64,000 bases of DNA from Chaetoceros tenuissimus (taxonomy: Eukaryota > Bacillariophyta > Thalassiosirophyceae > Chaetocerotales > Chaetocerotaceae), in NCBI GenBank assembly GCA_021927905.1, contig BLLK01000075.1, positions 310,001 to 374,000 on the forward strand. Direction: 5' to 3'. A program made the position numbers and the translations under genes. The notes under the pieces are model-generated. The model was not told the origin of the DNA. It saw only the letters and a list, made by a program, of their open reading frames with translations, and ran no database searches. Shown in pieces: positions 19,476-29,110 of this stretch (within the stretch, counting starts at the first letter, position 1; every line of letters begins with the position of its first letter).

Positions 19476-20633
19476 TTATTGATCTGGCAAAGCTTGTATT
19501 CCTACGGTGTAATCTAAATTGAAAATCTCATGATACCATTCATTTGGCACATAAAGCACTTCTCCTGGTTGTTGAATACATTTATGTGATGACAAATCTC
19601 TATAAAATCCAGGATGAGTATCGATAACGCCCTCCAAGTCCTCACTGTTCGACATGTACCACTTTTTTCGACCGGTTAGAAGCATAAACATTGCAGGATT
19701 ATGTTTATGCATTCCTATTCCAAAGCCTTCCGATGCAATCGTCAATGTAAATTTCTTTTCTATAGGATCTGATTTGGATTCATTAGGAAAGCAATCACAC
19801 AAAGGTTTCAATTCCGATATGAAATCAGAAGTCAACTCCTTCACTGGACTAAAAACAATTGTACCACAGTCATTCTGCATAGATCCATGATTTCGTATAT
19901 CCCATGCATCATCGAGTGACATTGGCATCGAATTTGTAAAGCCATTCTCAATCAATGTTTCTCGATTACCAGTTCGTACCGTCGTATCACCATATTTGTC
20001 AATCATCAATTGTTTCCTTGTCAATATTGAATTTTGCAACTCATCTGACAACACATTTGTGATTATAATTGGTTTATCCCATGATATTTGATCAATATTC
20101 GCAATGTCAACCCTCTCCACATTGTCAAATTCCAATAATGTTGGATCTCTCTTGAGTTGCGACTCCGTCGGTGAAGAGATGACTTCAGTCAACTCACTAT
20201 CTGTATTGTGCCTAGGTTGAATCAATTCACCATCAGGATTGGGTAAAACATTTAGATGCAATGTACGTTCTTCATCTGGAATATTACGCCACAATTCCAA
20301 TGCTTCATTTTCATCTATTGAAACTTCCTCCTCTTCTTCTGTCGTAATTGTACATGTTGTATCTTTTGTAGCCCATTCGCAGCTCTCGTCTGAGATCAAG
20401 TTATTTAGTTTGTCAAATATAGCTTCCGTGGATGTAGGTACATCATTATCATTTTCCTCATCTGGATACACTATTATCGTCAGTGCATCATTTTGTGCTG
20501 AAGAATATTCATCTTTCATTACTGTAACATTTGAATGAGATGTTGAAATGTACTCAGCAATTTGTTTCTCGATTGCAACAGTGTCCAGATTGCTATTGCC
20601 AACATGTGTAATTGTAAACATTGAATACGACAT
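19476..20633 (-). CDS. JmjC/cupin_8 protein, JMJD8-like
   Basis: 385 residues. The N-terminal 150 are acidic and poorly conserved. The C-terminal 230 hold a JmjC-type double-stranded beta-helix: WDKPIIITNVL, then GIGMHKHNPAMFMLLTGRKKW, then QPGEVLYVPNEWYHEIFNL. The first metal motif reads His-x-His instead of the usual His-x-Asp/Glu, and the distal His (WYHEIF) is present. JMJD8 shows a similar first motif, so this may be a weak or non-hydroxylase member. It is tail to tail with the methyltransferase and head to head with DHFR-TS. Confidence 0.7.
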   Translation of the reverse strand: MSYSMFTITHVGNSNLDTVAIEKQIAEYISTSHSNVTVMKDEYSSAQNDALTIIVYPDEENDNDVPTSTEAIFDKLNNLISDESCEWATKDTTCTITTEEEEEVSIDENEALELWRNIPDEERTLHLNVLPNPDGELIQPRHNTDSELTEVISSPTESQLKRDPTLLEFDNVERVDIANIDQISWDKPIIITNVLSDELQNSILTRKQLMIDKYGDTTVRTGNRETLIENGFTNSMPMSLDDAWDIRNHGSMQNDCGTIVFSPVKELTSDFISELKPLCDCFPNESKSDPIEKKFTLTIASEGFGIGMHKHNPAMFMLLTGRKKWYMSNSEDLEGVIDTHPGFYRDLSSHKCIQQPGEVLYVPNEWYHEIFNLDYTVGIQALPDQ

Positions 20634-21155
20634 TGTAAAGTATTTTGAAATGCATTAGAATAGTTTTATATATCTTTACTTTTTGTTCCATTTTCATATC
20701 GTAGGATGGGTTTTTATATGGAATGAATGGTTCTCAGCGGCTTTGACAATGACACGAGTCATTTAGTCAAATCTTCAATAATTATTTCTTGCTAGTAACT
20801 CGCTCTGAATATGAATATTTTTATGATTCCAAAAAAATTATAATGCACTCTCCAACAAAGTGTATATATTGAACGCAAGAATGATAAGAACAAATTGAAA
20901 GAAGTATCAAAAAATGAATATTGCAATGACAGGTAAACAAACGGTAAATGCGCGGAAAAACTCGGTCTGATATGTGAACGGACCTCATTTTTCTTTTTTA
21001 CAAGACTAATGAAGCTCATAACTTTGGCCGATGCTGCTGCTGATGCAAACACAAAGCAACTCTCACAATCAGCACATCATCACACAAACATCGTCAAGTC
21101 TTCTACGAAACAGTAGAAGATTCAAATAGTAAAACTGAGGATTCCAGTAGCATTC
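20634..21155. other. Bidirectional promoter region of JmjC and DHFR-TS genes
   Basis: About 520 bases between two divergent start codons. An 86-codon antisense frame here is Ser/Phe-rich and looks like chance. No motif was firmly recognised. Confidence 0.5.
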
Positions 21156-22838
21156 ATGTCAGACATTGCAGCAGTCGTCGCAGCTGCAGCTTCCAACCGA
21201 GGAATCGGTGCAGGAGGAGATCTCGTACGTATCTTATCCTAGTCTCTATATTCACCTATACACATGATATTATGAATATACTCATTCTTCTATTCAATTC
21301 TAGGTATGGAGACTTCCAGGAGACATGGCACACTTTAAACGAGTAACTTCTGTCCCTCCATCTCCTTCTCAAACCAATGCAGTCATTATGGGACGTAAAA
21401 CATGGGAATCTATTCCTCCAAAATTTAGACCACTGGATAATCGTCTCAATGTCATCTTATCTCGTTCCTCTTATACTTGTGAAAATGAAGATGTCTTGGT
21501 ATGTTCTTCTCTAGAAGAAGCCATGGAAAAACTCAAAAAGATGGAGAATACGGGTAATGTATATGTGATTGGCGGTGGACAAGTTTACAAGGAATCTCTT
21601 GAAAGTGGCCTTGTCAAAAAAGTGATTTATACTGAAGTGAGCAATTTACCTTCTGTAGAGTTTGATACATTCTTTCCAGAATTAACAGAGGACGAATGGG
21701 AATGTAAGCCTTATCCTGGTTATGAATGTCAGGAAGAAAAGAAGACGGTGGGAGATGCAAGATCGGATACTATCGTCAAGACGGATAAAAAGACGGGAGT
21801 TACCTATCAGTTTTTGGAGTTTACTCGTAAATCACACAAGAAGCAAAAAATCGACAAGGAAGAAGCGATTGAAGAAGGGGCACATGTCAATCCGGAGGAA
21901 ATGCAATATTTGGAAATGAGTAGAGATATTATTGAGAATGGAGTACAGAGAGGTGATCGTACTGGAACAGGTACTTTGTCGAGATTTGGTACGCAAATGA
22001 GATTTAGTTTGAGAGATGGGACTTTGCCTCTATTGACTACCAAAAGGACTTTTTGGAGAGGCGTAGCTGAAGAATTGCTTTGGTTCGTTAGTGTAAGTCA
22101 TGCTTTGATATTGTCTAGTACTTCTCATGAAACCGAGTTCAATATTCTCACCTCTATTCGTCATCCCAGGGAAACACCAATGCAAACGATCTTGCAGCAA
22201 AAGATATTCACATTTGGGATGGAAATGGTTCACGTGAATTTCTTGATTCACGTGGACTTGGACATCGTGAAGTAGGAGATCTTGGACCAGTCTATGGATT
22301 TCAATGGAGACACTTTGGTGCAGAGTACAAGGATATGCATACCGACTACACTGGAAAAGGAGTGGATCAACTTGCAGAATGTATTGACAAAATCAAGAAT
22401 AATCCAGAAGACCGTCGTATCATCATGTCTGCTTGGAATCCAGCAGATTTGAATGCTATGGCACTACCTCCTTGTCACATGTTTTGTCAATTTTATGTGG
22501 ATACCAATAAGAATGAATTATCTTGTCAAATGTATCAACGAAGTGCAGATATGGGACTAGGTGTTCCTTTCAACATTGCTTCGTATGCTTTGCTAACTCA
22601 CATGATTTGTCAAGTGACTGGAAGAAAACCAGGTGATTTCGTTCATACCATTGGAGATGCGCATGTATATCTGAATCATGTTGATGCTTTGAAACAGCAA
22701 TTGGATCGTCCTCCTAGAGCTTTTCCAAAGATCAAAATCAATCCTGACAAGAAGAATATTGATGACTTTGAATACAGCGATTTTGAGGTAATTGGGTACA
22801 AGCCTCACAAGACAATCAAGATGAAGATGGCTGTTTAA
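21156..22838 (+). CDS. DHFR-TS: Bifunctional dihydrofolate reductase-thymidylate synthase, three exons
   Basis: Exons 21156-21224, 21304-22092 and 22170-22838 give 508 residues; both introns are GT-AG (79 and 77 bases) and phase 0. The DHFR half opens [20 protein letters not shown] and continues [15 protein letters not shown] and [12 protein letters not shown] charged junction ([20 protein letters not shown]) leads to the TS half, with [38 protein letters not shown], the catalytic Cys in [12 protein letters not shown] and [17 protein letters not shown]. It makes dTMP and regenerates tetrahydrofolate. The fusion is standard in plants and most protists. The first exon is only 23 codons. Confidence 0.95.
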
Positions 22839-23002
22839 GATTCAGATTTTGCTTTTAAATACAATATTTAATTGGGATAGTAATGTAGTAACAAAGTAAG
22901 AAGGACTCTTTTTTGACAATTTCTTCATGCAAAGTTATCTTTCACAACGCTTTTGTTCCTTTGTAAGAAGAATATCAGACTGACTCGTCGAATAATTGAA
23001 AC

Positions 23003-23296
23003 GTGTATTTGCTGTTCAAATTAATGAGCGATATAGACTTTTATTTTTTAAATCTTCACCACAATTGCCAACTGGTCTACAATCTACTTATTGAAAGTAC
23101 ATACACAACGTGGCATTTTTATTTCATTTTCAAAAAAGGAAAATGTAGAAATACTTGCCATATCGGCTTGGTATTTTACATAGCATTATCCCTGACGATA
23201 TGGGGTTTATGGGATGGTTGCAAAGCCAAGCAAACAACAGATGAAGCACTACGTACTCAACTTCAACTCAGATCACGTCGTCGACAACAAAAATGA
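23003..23296 (+). CDS. Small hypothetical membrane protein, start uncertain
   Basis: The last 45 codons look protein-coding: one hydrophobic helix (IGLVFYIALSLTIWGLW) followed by a basic tail (QLQLRSRRRQQK). The codons before them are low-complexity, so the true start is probably further in or in an upstream exon; a TACATAG acceptor-like site lies near 23180. Layout resembles small mitochondrial inner-membrane subunits, but I recognise no family. Confidence 0.35.
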   Translation: MYLLFKLMSDIDFYFLNLHHNCQLVYNLLIESTYTTWHFYFIFKKGKCRNTCHIGLVFYIALSLTIWGLWDGCKAKQTTDEALRTQLQLRSRRRQQK

Positions 23297-23388
23297 AAGG
23301 AAAAAAGACAAACGAACAACAAAAGAACAGAACATGATTGTCACAAGTGCATTGGCTTGATCCATCATTGTAACATAGCTAAGTAAAA

Positions 23389-24435
23389 ATGAGTAACAAG
23401 TTTACCTGGGAAGAATACAATTTGCCAAAACTCGTACCTACTTCATCAGAAGAAAAACAAGTGCAAAAGGACCTATGGGAAGAAGAAGAAGAAGAAAAGA
23501 CATGTAATTCTTCTGATGATGAAAAAGAACAAAATTCTTTGAAAAGTTTTACAATTCGTCATTTGAAACAGGGGGCAACTGGAGCACGTAAAACATGGCC
23601 TGCTGCTGAAGTCTTGTTAGATTATCTCGTACGTAGGGGAGGGCTACGTTCTCTTCCTCAAAAAGTCAATGAAAATACTCCGTCTGAGTTGAATTTTATG
23701 AAGGAGCCAAGTCCTGAATTACATATTCATCATCCTCATTCAAGTCAAGAATCTGACAAAGAACCTCTAAGGATTCTAGAACTTGGTGGTGGGACTGGAT
23801 ATCTCTCCATTGGTCTTGCTCTAGCTCTGAATGCAGAACAAGATCGTGATATGAAAGATGATACACCTCATAGTAAGAATTTGAATTCTTCCAATGCCCG
23901 TATTGTATGTACGGACAATGATAAAGCTACAATCAAGAATATGAAATTTAACATTTCTAATCAGCCGAAGGAGTGCAAAATGAATAAAATGATCAAGGTA
24001 TCGGATTTAGATTGGGCAAATGATGTCGGTGGCGATAAATTTGACAAGGAACTTCGAATGCAGTTTCAACCAAAGACGCAGAACAGTAGTTCTACGAATG
24101 AAGAACAGAAAGACACTGAAGAAGAACAAGATCCTCTAACATTGGTCTCTCATCTTGTAGCGAGTGATGTGCACTATGGAAAAACAACGCTGGAACCTTT
24201 GTCGTCAGTGATTGCAGCTACCAAACTGAGAAATCCACAATGTAGAGTCACTATATTATGTAAAGAACGTGCCGAGGGTCAGATTTCAGACTTGAAACAT
24301 CGTATTGAAGAAAAGATACAGCAGAATATAGATGATACTGACTCTGATAGTGATGATGACTTTAATCATTTCTATGTTTCTGTAAGGAATATTGTACACG
24401 ATGAAAAGGAGAATTTAAAACTGATTGAATGTTAA
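23389..24435 (+). CDS. METTL21-like (Methyltransf_16) lysine methyltransferase
   Basis: 348 residues. The family entry motif TGARKTWPAAEVLLDYL is at about residue 62, the SAM loop ILELGGGTGYLSIGLALAL at about residue 127, IVCTDNDKATIKNMKFN follows, and the post-I block is LVASDVHYGKTTLEPLSSVI (Asp-x-x-Tyr). These mark the seven-strand methyltransferases of family 16, which methylate lysines of chaperones and elongation factors. Acidic Ser/Glu insertions before and after the SAM core are longer than in animal members. Target protein unknown. Confidence 0.8.
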   Translation: MSNKFTWEEYNLPKLVPTSSEEKQVQKDLWEEEEEEKTCNSSDDEKEQNSLKSFTIRHLKQGATGARKTWPAAEVLLDYLVRRGGLRSLPQKVNENTPSELNFMKEPSPELHIHHPHSSQESDKEPLRILELGGGTGYLSIGLALALNAEQDRDMKDDTPHSKNLNSSNARIVCTDNDKATIKNMKFNISNQPKECKMNKMIKVSDLDWANDVGGDKFDKELRMQFQPKTQNSSSTNEEQKDTEEEQDPLTLVSHLVASDVHYGKTTLEPLSSVIAATKLRNPQCRVTILCKERAEGQISDLKHRIEEKIQQNIDDTDSDSDDDFNHFYVSVRNIVHDEKENLKLIEC

Positions 24436-24527
24436 ACTAGGAGTAAATTATGACACGAATATCTTTCGACAGTCATCTTTCATAAAGTTTTCTTTATATA
24501 TCTATTTGAATATTATGTAGGTGTATA

Positions 24528-27022
24528 TCATGTATGGTTCATATTTCTTTTTCCTAGCGGTTCATCACGTAGGTCAATGCCTTTCTCTTTCAAATCTACT
24601 GCTTCGATTCTAACTCTACCAAACCCTTCTTCTATTTCTTTTACTTGTTCGTCACTAGGGTCACTGCCTAAGGCAATCATAAGGTCTAGTCCTTTCACCT
24701 CTTTTGCAGTATTGAAATTGTTTATATGCACACTACTTTGCTTATAAGTGACAGATTTTCTTTTGAATTGCTGGCGAACTATTTCTTGTCTTCTTTGTCG
24801 CTCGGCTTCTGGTAGACGAGGAACGTCTATGCCTCCTTCATCCACCACCATTTCATAAAACGATTTCTGATCACAGTTATCGTTGTCTCCACCTCCTTTG
24901 AAAGCTATCCAGAACGCTTGTAACCATGTCAGTTCTGAATTTTGAGCTCGAATAGACTTGACATGTGGTCTACAATAAACAAGAATGAAAAATACACCCT
25001 GTGATGGATGAAAGAATCGAGCAAGAAGCAACAATGGAAAAGGAGCTTCTCGATCAAGAATGCCATAGATCCTAGCAACGGCAGTAAAAATGAAGCAGAG
25101 CAGAAAACTTGACATATAACTCTTGTTTTGATTTAGTGGAAGCTCTTCTCTGGCGTAATGGCTGCTTACTGCTGTCATCTTGAGCAGTAGAGCTTTTTTG
25201 GATGCTACTAAGAACGATTGGCGCATTATGGTCCAATTTCGATTCTCTTCGGATCTGTTTCTTCACTTGTCGAACATCAAATGCAAGTGGATCTTGTTTC
25301 GTTGCTGATCTGCTTGTGGCATTTGTCTCGACTGTACCTTGGTCTGTAGAAGTAAGCTTATTTGCTGCTTACTGCTGTCATCTTGAGCAGTAGAGCTTTT
25401 TTGGATGCTACTAAGAACGATTGGCGCATTATGGTCCAATTTCGATTCTCTTCGGATCTGTTTCTTCACTTGTCGAACATCAAATGCAAGTGGATCTTGT
25501 TTCGTTGCTGATCTGCTTGTGGCATTTGTCTCGACTGTACCTTGGTCTGTAGAAGTAAGCTTATTTGCTGCGAGAGTACCACTTCTATCTTTAGAAACAC
25601 ATTTGTTTTTCTTCCTTCCACGTTCCAGTATCTTACCCATTTGTTTTTCTTCCTTCCACGTTCCAGTATCTTACGAAAGAAAGAGCTATCTTCACCCTTC
25701 TGTCGAAGTTTCCATTTGTCGCTTTTCTTTTTTGTTGTGCATGATGATGAAAATGAAAAAGTAGACAACAAAGAAGGGAATCACAAGTAAGAACTCTGCA
25801 TAATATGCAGTCGAGTTGTCTCCTCGAATGCATTCCATTTTTTCAGGATCATCGAGGCATCCTTGAGGATAGGTTCCAACCCAACACAAATGTTGATTTG
25901 TTAATGGCGCGTATTGGCGTTTAGCATATAGAAAAATGGACGACATGATTGCGAAGGAATTTGGTATGAAGTGAATCCAAAACTCAAGCTTCTTTGCAAT
26001 GATTTCCTTCTCCTTCATGTGGAACTTCATAATCGCTACATAATAGACAGATAAAGACAAGTTGTAAAATATACAACCCAAGCCTCCAAGCTGCTGCAAG
26101 AAACTGATAAGGGGAGTAAAATCTTAGATTCTAAAGTTGATGTCAAGTAGAAGTAGAAGTAATTTGTGTAACTTACCCCTGAATGTCACACGAAGTTAGA
26201 GTCCCAAGTGCATAATCACTAGTCTCTTTTGGTAACATGGCAACAGAAAGAGCAGCACAGACACTGTAGATACAGTCATAGATGCAAAAGCCAAAAAGAA
26301 TCCTTCGTACAACTCGAGTTAATTTCAATTTCGAATAGAACAGGATGCTAATGATGAGACCCAACGATGCGCAAAAGGATAATGTTCCTGTGAATATTGG
26401 AACTGAAATAATGGTGATGAACTTCGGAGTAGAATATTATTCCCTGACCTCTCCCGTTTTCATCGGTGACAATGATTGTTCCAGCTTTCTTTCGCCATGG
26501 GTTGTTTACATTTTTGGATTTCAAGAATTTTCTTCTACTAATCTTTTGAGACGAGCATGTTTTAGCCTTATGTATAGCCACGAGGCAGTCTTTACAATTT
26601 GTAGGACCATTTTCAATAGTGTAGGAGATATCCATGCGTGCTCCTGAATTATCGACATTTTTGAATTGAATTGTAATCGAACCTATTGAAGGAGATAACG
26701 TGCCTTTATCTTCTTCATTCCAAGAAGTCGAAGGGACAGTTTTCAAAGTGGATCGAAGAAACTCTTGCTCCACAAAAGCTCTCGAAGACGCTTGAAAAAT
26801 ACCTAGGTGCCTTTCACTTCTTTCAATAGAGCCGTTCAAGTTCATTTGCTTTTGAGGAATAGATGGAACATAACCAACATCTTCTGTCTTGTTCGAGGAA
26901 TTGGTTTGAATCAAAGTAAAGCTGTTTTTGGCTGAGACTCGTCTTTTGGACAACAATACTAGGGACAGGCTAAGCAAAATCAGTCGCGCTGATATTGGAT
27001 AAAAAATGAATTTGTTACTCAT
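24528..27022 (-). CDS. GPCR-like receptor with secreted ectodomain, multi-exon, frame disturbed in loop 3
   Basis: Proposed exons: 26449-27022 (signal peptide, ectodomain), 26177-26402 (helices 1-2), about 25692-26103 (helices 3-5) and about 24528-25226 (helices 6-7, tail). Junction GR|VPIFTG gives a clean helix 1 (SVPIFTGTLSFCASLGLIIS), and CDIQG|FLQQLGG restores the helix 3 Cys region; introns are 46 and 73 bases. The ectodomain has NCKDCLVAIHKAKTC and NPWRKKAGTIIVTDENG, which weakly resembles the Cu/Zn-SOD-like domains of other diatom proteins, without their His-x-His metal site. Helices 6-7 read YMSSFLLCFIFTAVARIY and FHPSQGVFFILVYCRPHV. Between exons 3 and 4 lie tandem duplications, and I could not find a splice model keeping one frame, so the gene may be damaged here. 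Confidence 0.6.
25161..25566. repeat. Perfect 203-base tandem duplication in GPCR loop 3 region
   Basis: Bases 25161-25363 and 25364-25566 appear identical over 203 bases, followed by the first five bases of the unit again. The unit encodes the third intracellular loop (minus strand, RESKLDHNAPIVLSSIQKSS). Its length is not a multiple of three, so it changes frame. It is either very recent or an assembly error. Confidence 0.9.
25600..25675. repeat. 38-base tandem duplication in GPCR loop 3 region
   Basis: The unit beginning CATTTGTTTTTCTTCC occurs at 25600-25637 and 25638-25675 with a single difference at the last base. On the minus strand each copy starts with GTAAGATACTGG, a splice-donor-like sequence, so the event may have doubled a donor site. 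Confidence 0.88.
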
Positions 27023-27281
27023 GTTGGATACTTCACAGAAATAAAAATATATCAAACAACAGAACTCCTGCACATGCTCGAACTTTCTTGCTTTGTCGAA
27101 CGTGAGAAAGAGAGAACCTACCATCGCGATGGGTCATTCAAGAAATGACCCATTATTTTCAGTGGGAAGCCCGTCTTCCTCCTAACAATTACAAGAATTT
27201 CTTTGACAACCCTTCTTTTTCACTTTTCACTTTTATCCATCATAATCTTACAACACAGAAAAAAGACAATAACTTTGCAAC

Positions 27282-28532
27282 ATGAGTAAAACATCAATTG
27301 ATGATGATATGCCAGACATAACGATTGATTCCATTGCTCTAAACCTCGGTTGTGATGAAATAACGATTTCGGCATGGTCTACTGATGATAACATATCCGT
27401 ATCTTTGAGTCTTGATACAAAAAGTTCATTCGGCAAGTCAATCAAAAAGGCAAGGAGCATTGTACCTATTCACACTGCGAATATAAAGCGGTCTGCATAT
27501 CACAGAAAAGATTCTAATGAAACTGTCAAGTACCATTCTCTACCTGAAATCATGCAAACAGTCAAGGATGAATTTGAGACTGGCGATGAAAGTGAACAAC
27601 GATGTCAAATTCGACCCTTCATCTATCTTATCACATTTATCTCTTTCACCTTACTTTGCTTCCTTGGTATGTCTACTGTTACGCTGCAACTACCAACAAT
27701 GAATATAACAAAAAATACCATAGATTCGACAGCTCAACGAATGACCTCAACACTTGAACAATATAATCTTTTAATGGAGAATATTGAACAGAATAAAAGA
27801 GAAATTGACATGCTTCAAAAGAATGATGTTCTAACTTACAACAGACAACTTCGCACAACTAATGATATTTCAAAAACAAATGAGCATATAAAAACGGAAC
27901 TACTGCCACATCTACAGAAAACCTATAGATTGAACCAAAGGAAGATTCAAGCAATGATCGATTTAATCCAGAGAGATAGCTATAGAGATACCTTTGAAAA
28001 ATATGGCAATGGTCCCCATTCTATAGAGCTCATTTTAAGGCATAACGATTCCCAAGACAAGCAATCTATCTTTGTGGATTTAGAGTCAATAGATGTGATG
28101 CCACATACTATACATTTATTCCTCGAGCAGGTCTATCATAATTTGTGGAAAGGCGCTATCCTACGAAATTCAGAACAATTGGGTGATCAAGGTAGTCAAA
28201 CAGACCTCAAAGCTGACCAAAAACTAGATGAATTTGAATCGTTAGGCTTATCATCTCTGCATTTCATAGAAGAAAACAAAATACCCCTACAAAATGAATC
28301 TGACAGCAGTTTTCTTTGCTATCTCAACAATGGGCCGGATTTGCAGTTGGCAAAAGATCCCAAGAAGATAACTGGTCCATGCTTTGGTAAGCTCTCTGTT
28401 GAAAACGATTTACAAAAGTTGTTCTCTGATACAGCTGCGAGTACACTTATAATTGAAATAGCTCGTATCGTCAACCTACAAATGCATGCGGGTCTCTCAT
28501 ACTGCAGCTGCAGCGCGAGACATGAAGGATAA
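27282..28532 (+). CDS. Type II membrane protein, divergent cyclophilin-like lumenal domain (copy 1)
   Basis: 416 residues, single exon. An N-terminal cytosolic part of about 110 residues is followed by a helix (FIYLITFISFTLLCFLGMST), a coiled-coil stem and a C-terminal domain of about 180 residues beginning RDSYRDTFEKYGNGPHSIEL. The blocks PHSIELIL, MPHTIHLFLEQVYHNLWKG and LGLSSLHF are shared with the gene at 29111-30424. The pattern of a strand, then FLEQV...LWxG resembles divergent cyclophilin-fold domains of diatom membrane proteins, but catalytic residues are not evident. Probably a Golgi or ER resident. It forms a tandem pair with the next gene. Confidence 0.6.
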   Translation: MSKTSIDDDMPDITIDSIALNLGCDEITISAWSTDDNISVSLSLDTKSSFGKSIKKARSIVPIHTANIKRSAYHRKDSNETVKYHSLPEIMQTVKDEFETGDESEQRCQIRPFIYLITFISFTLLCFLGMSTVTLQLPTMNITKNTIDSTAQRMTSTLEQYNLLMENIEQNKREIDMLQKNDVLTYNRQLRTTNDISKTNEHIKTELLPHLQKTYRLNQRKIQAMIDLIQRDSYRDTFEKYGNGPHSIELILRHNDSQDKQSIFVDLESIDVMPHTIHLFLEQVYHNLWKGAILRNSEQLGDQGSQTDLKADQKLDEFESLGLSSLHFIEENKIPLQNESDSSFLCYLNNGPDLQLAKDPKKITGPCFGKLSVENDLQKLFSDTAASTLIIEIARIVNLQMHAGLSYCSCSARHEG

Positions 28533-29110
28533 ACATTTTTAAAGTAATTCATCATAGTACTGTAACACTAGTCAAGTGTAAAGTAGTTAATCAAAAGCAA
28601 AATTGATAATGACTATGAGCACGTGTGAAATAAAGTAACTATGGTAAATCTATAGAATAATAATGCTTCTTATTTCGTATAATGTTTTGACGCGAAGAGG
28701 AAGGTGAGAATACGTTGATGATTCACGTATAATTTCTCCTTTTTTCCGCTAATATGACAATCATAAAAAGTATCCCATTTTTACGTATTGCCTTGTATTT
28801 TTCGTATTGAAACCTTTGACTTCTCTCTGCCTACTACAAAAATTATTTGCACATTCTCCCCACTTATAAATTCTTTATTTCAATACTGAATCAGAGTGTA
28901 TAAATGAAACATTTTTACGGAAAAATAGAAAGAGTCAATGGTTTTTGAAACGATTCCTAAAATCACAATAGGACATATTTTTTTTGCTGCGAAGCCCGAG
29001 AAGCCTGGATAGGTGGAACATTAGAATGAATGAGTTATTGGACTGTCCGTTTCGAGGCTTCCCACTTCCCATTTTAATTACTATACTTAAAAAGCACATG
29101 AATAAAAAAC
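28533..29110. other. Spacer between tandem paralogs
   Basis: AT-rich, about 580 bases. No gene, repeat or recognisable element was seen. Confidence 0.5.

Noticed and set aside
20792-21052. 86-codon minus-strand frame starting MFASAAASA
   Set aside because: Lies in the divergent promoter region; it resembles a targeting peptide at first glance but the rest is low-complexity Ser/Phe.
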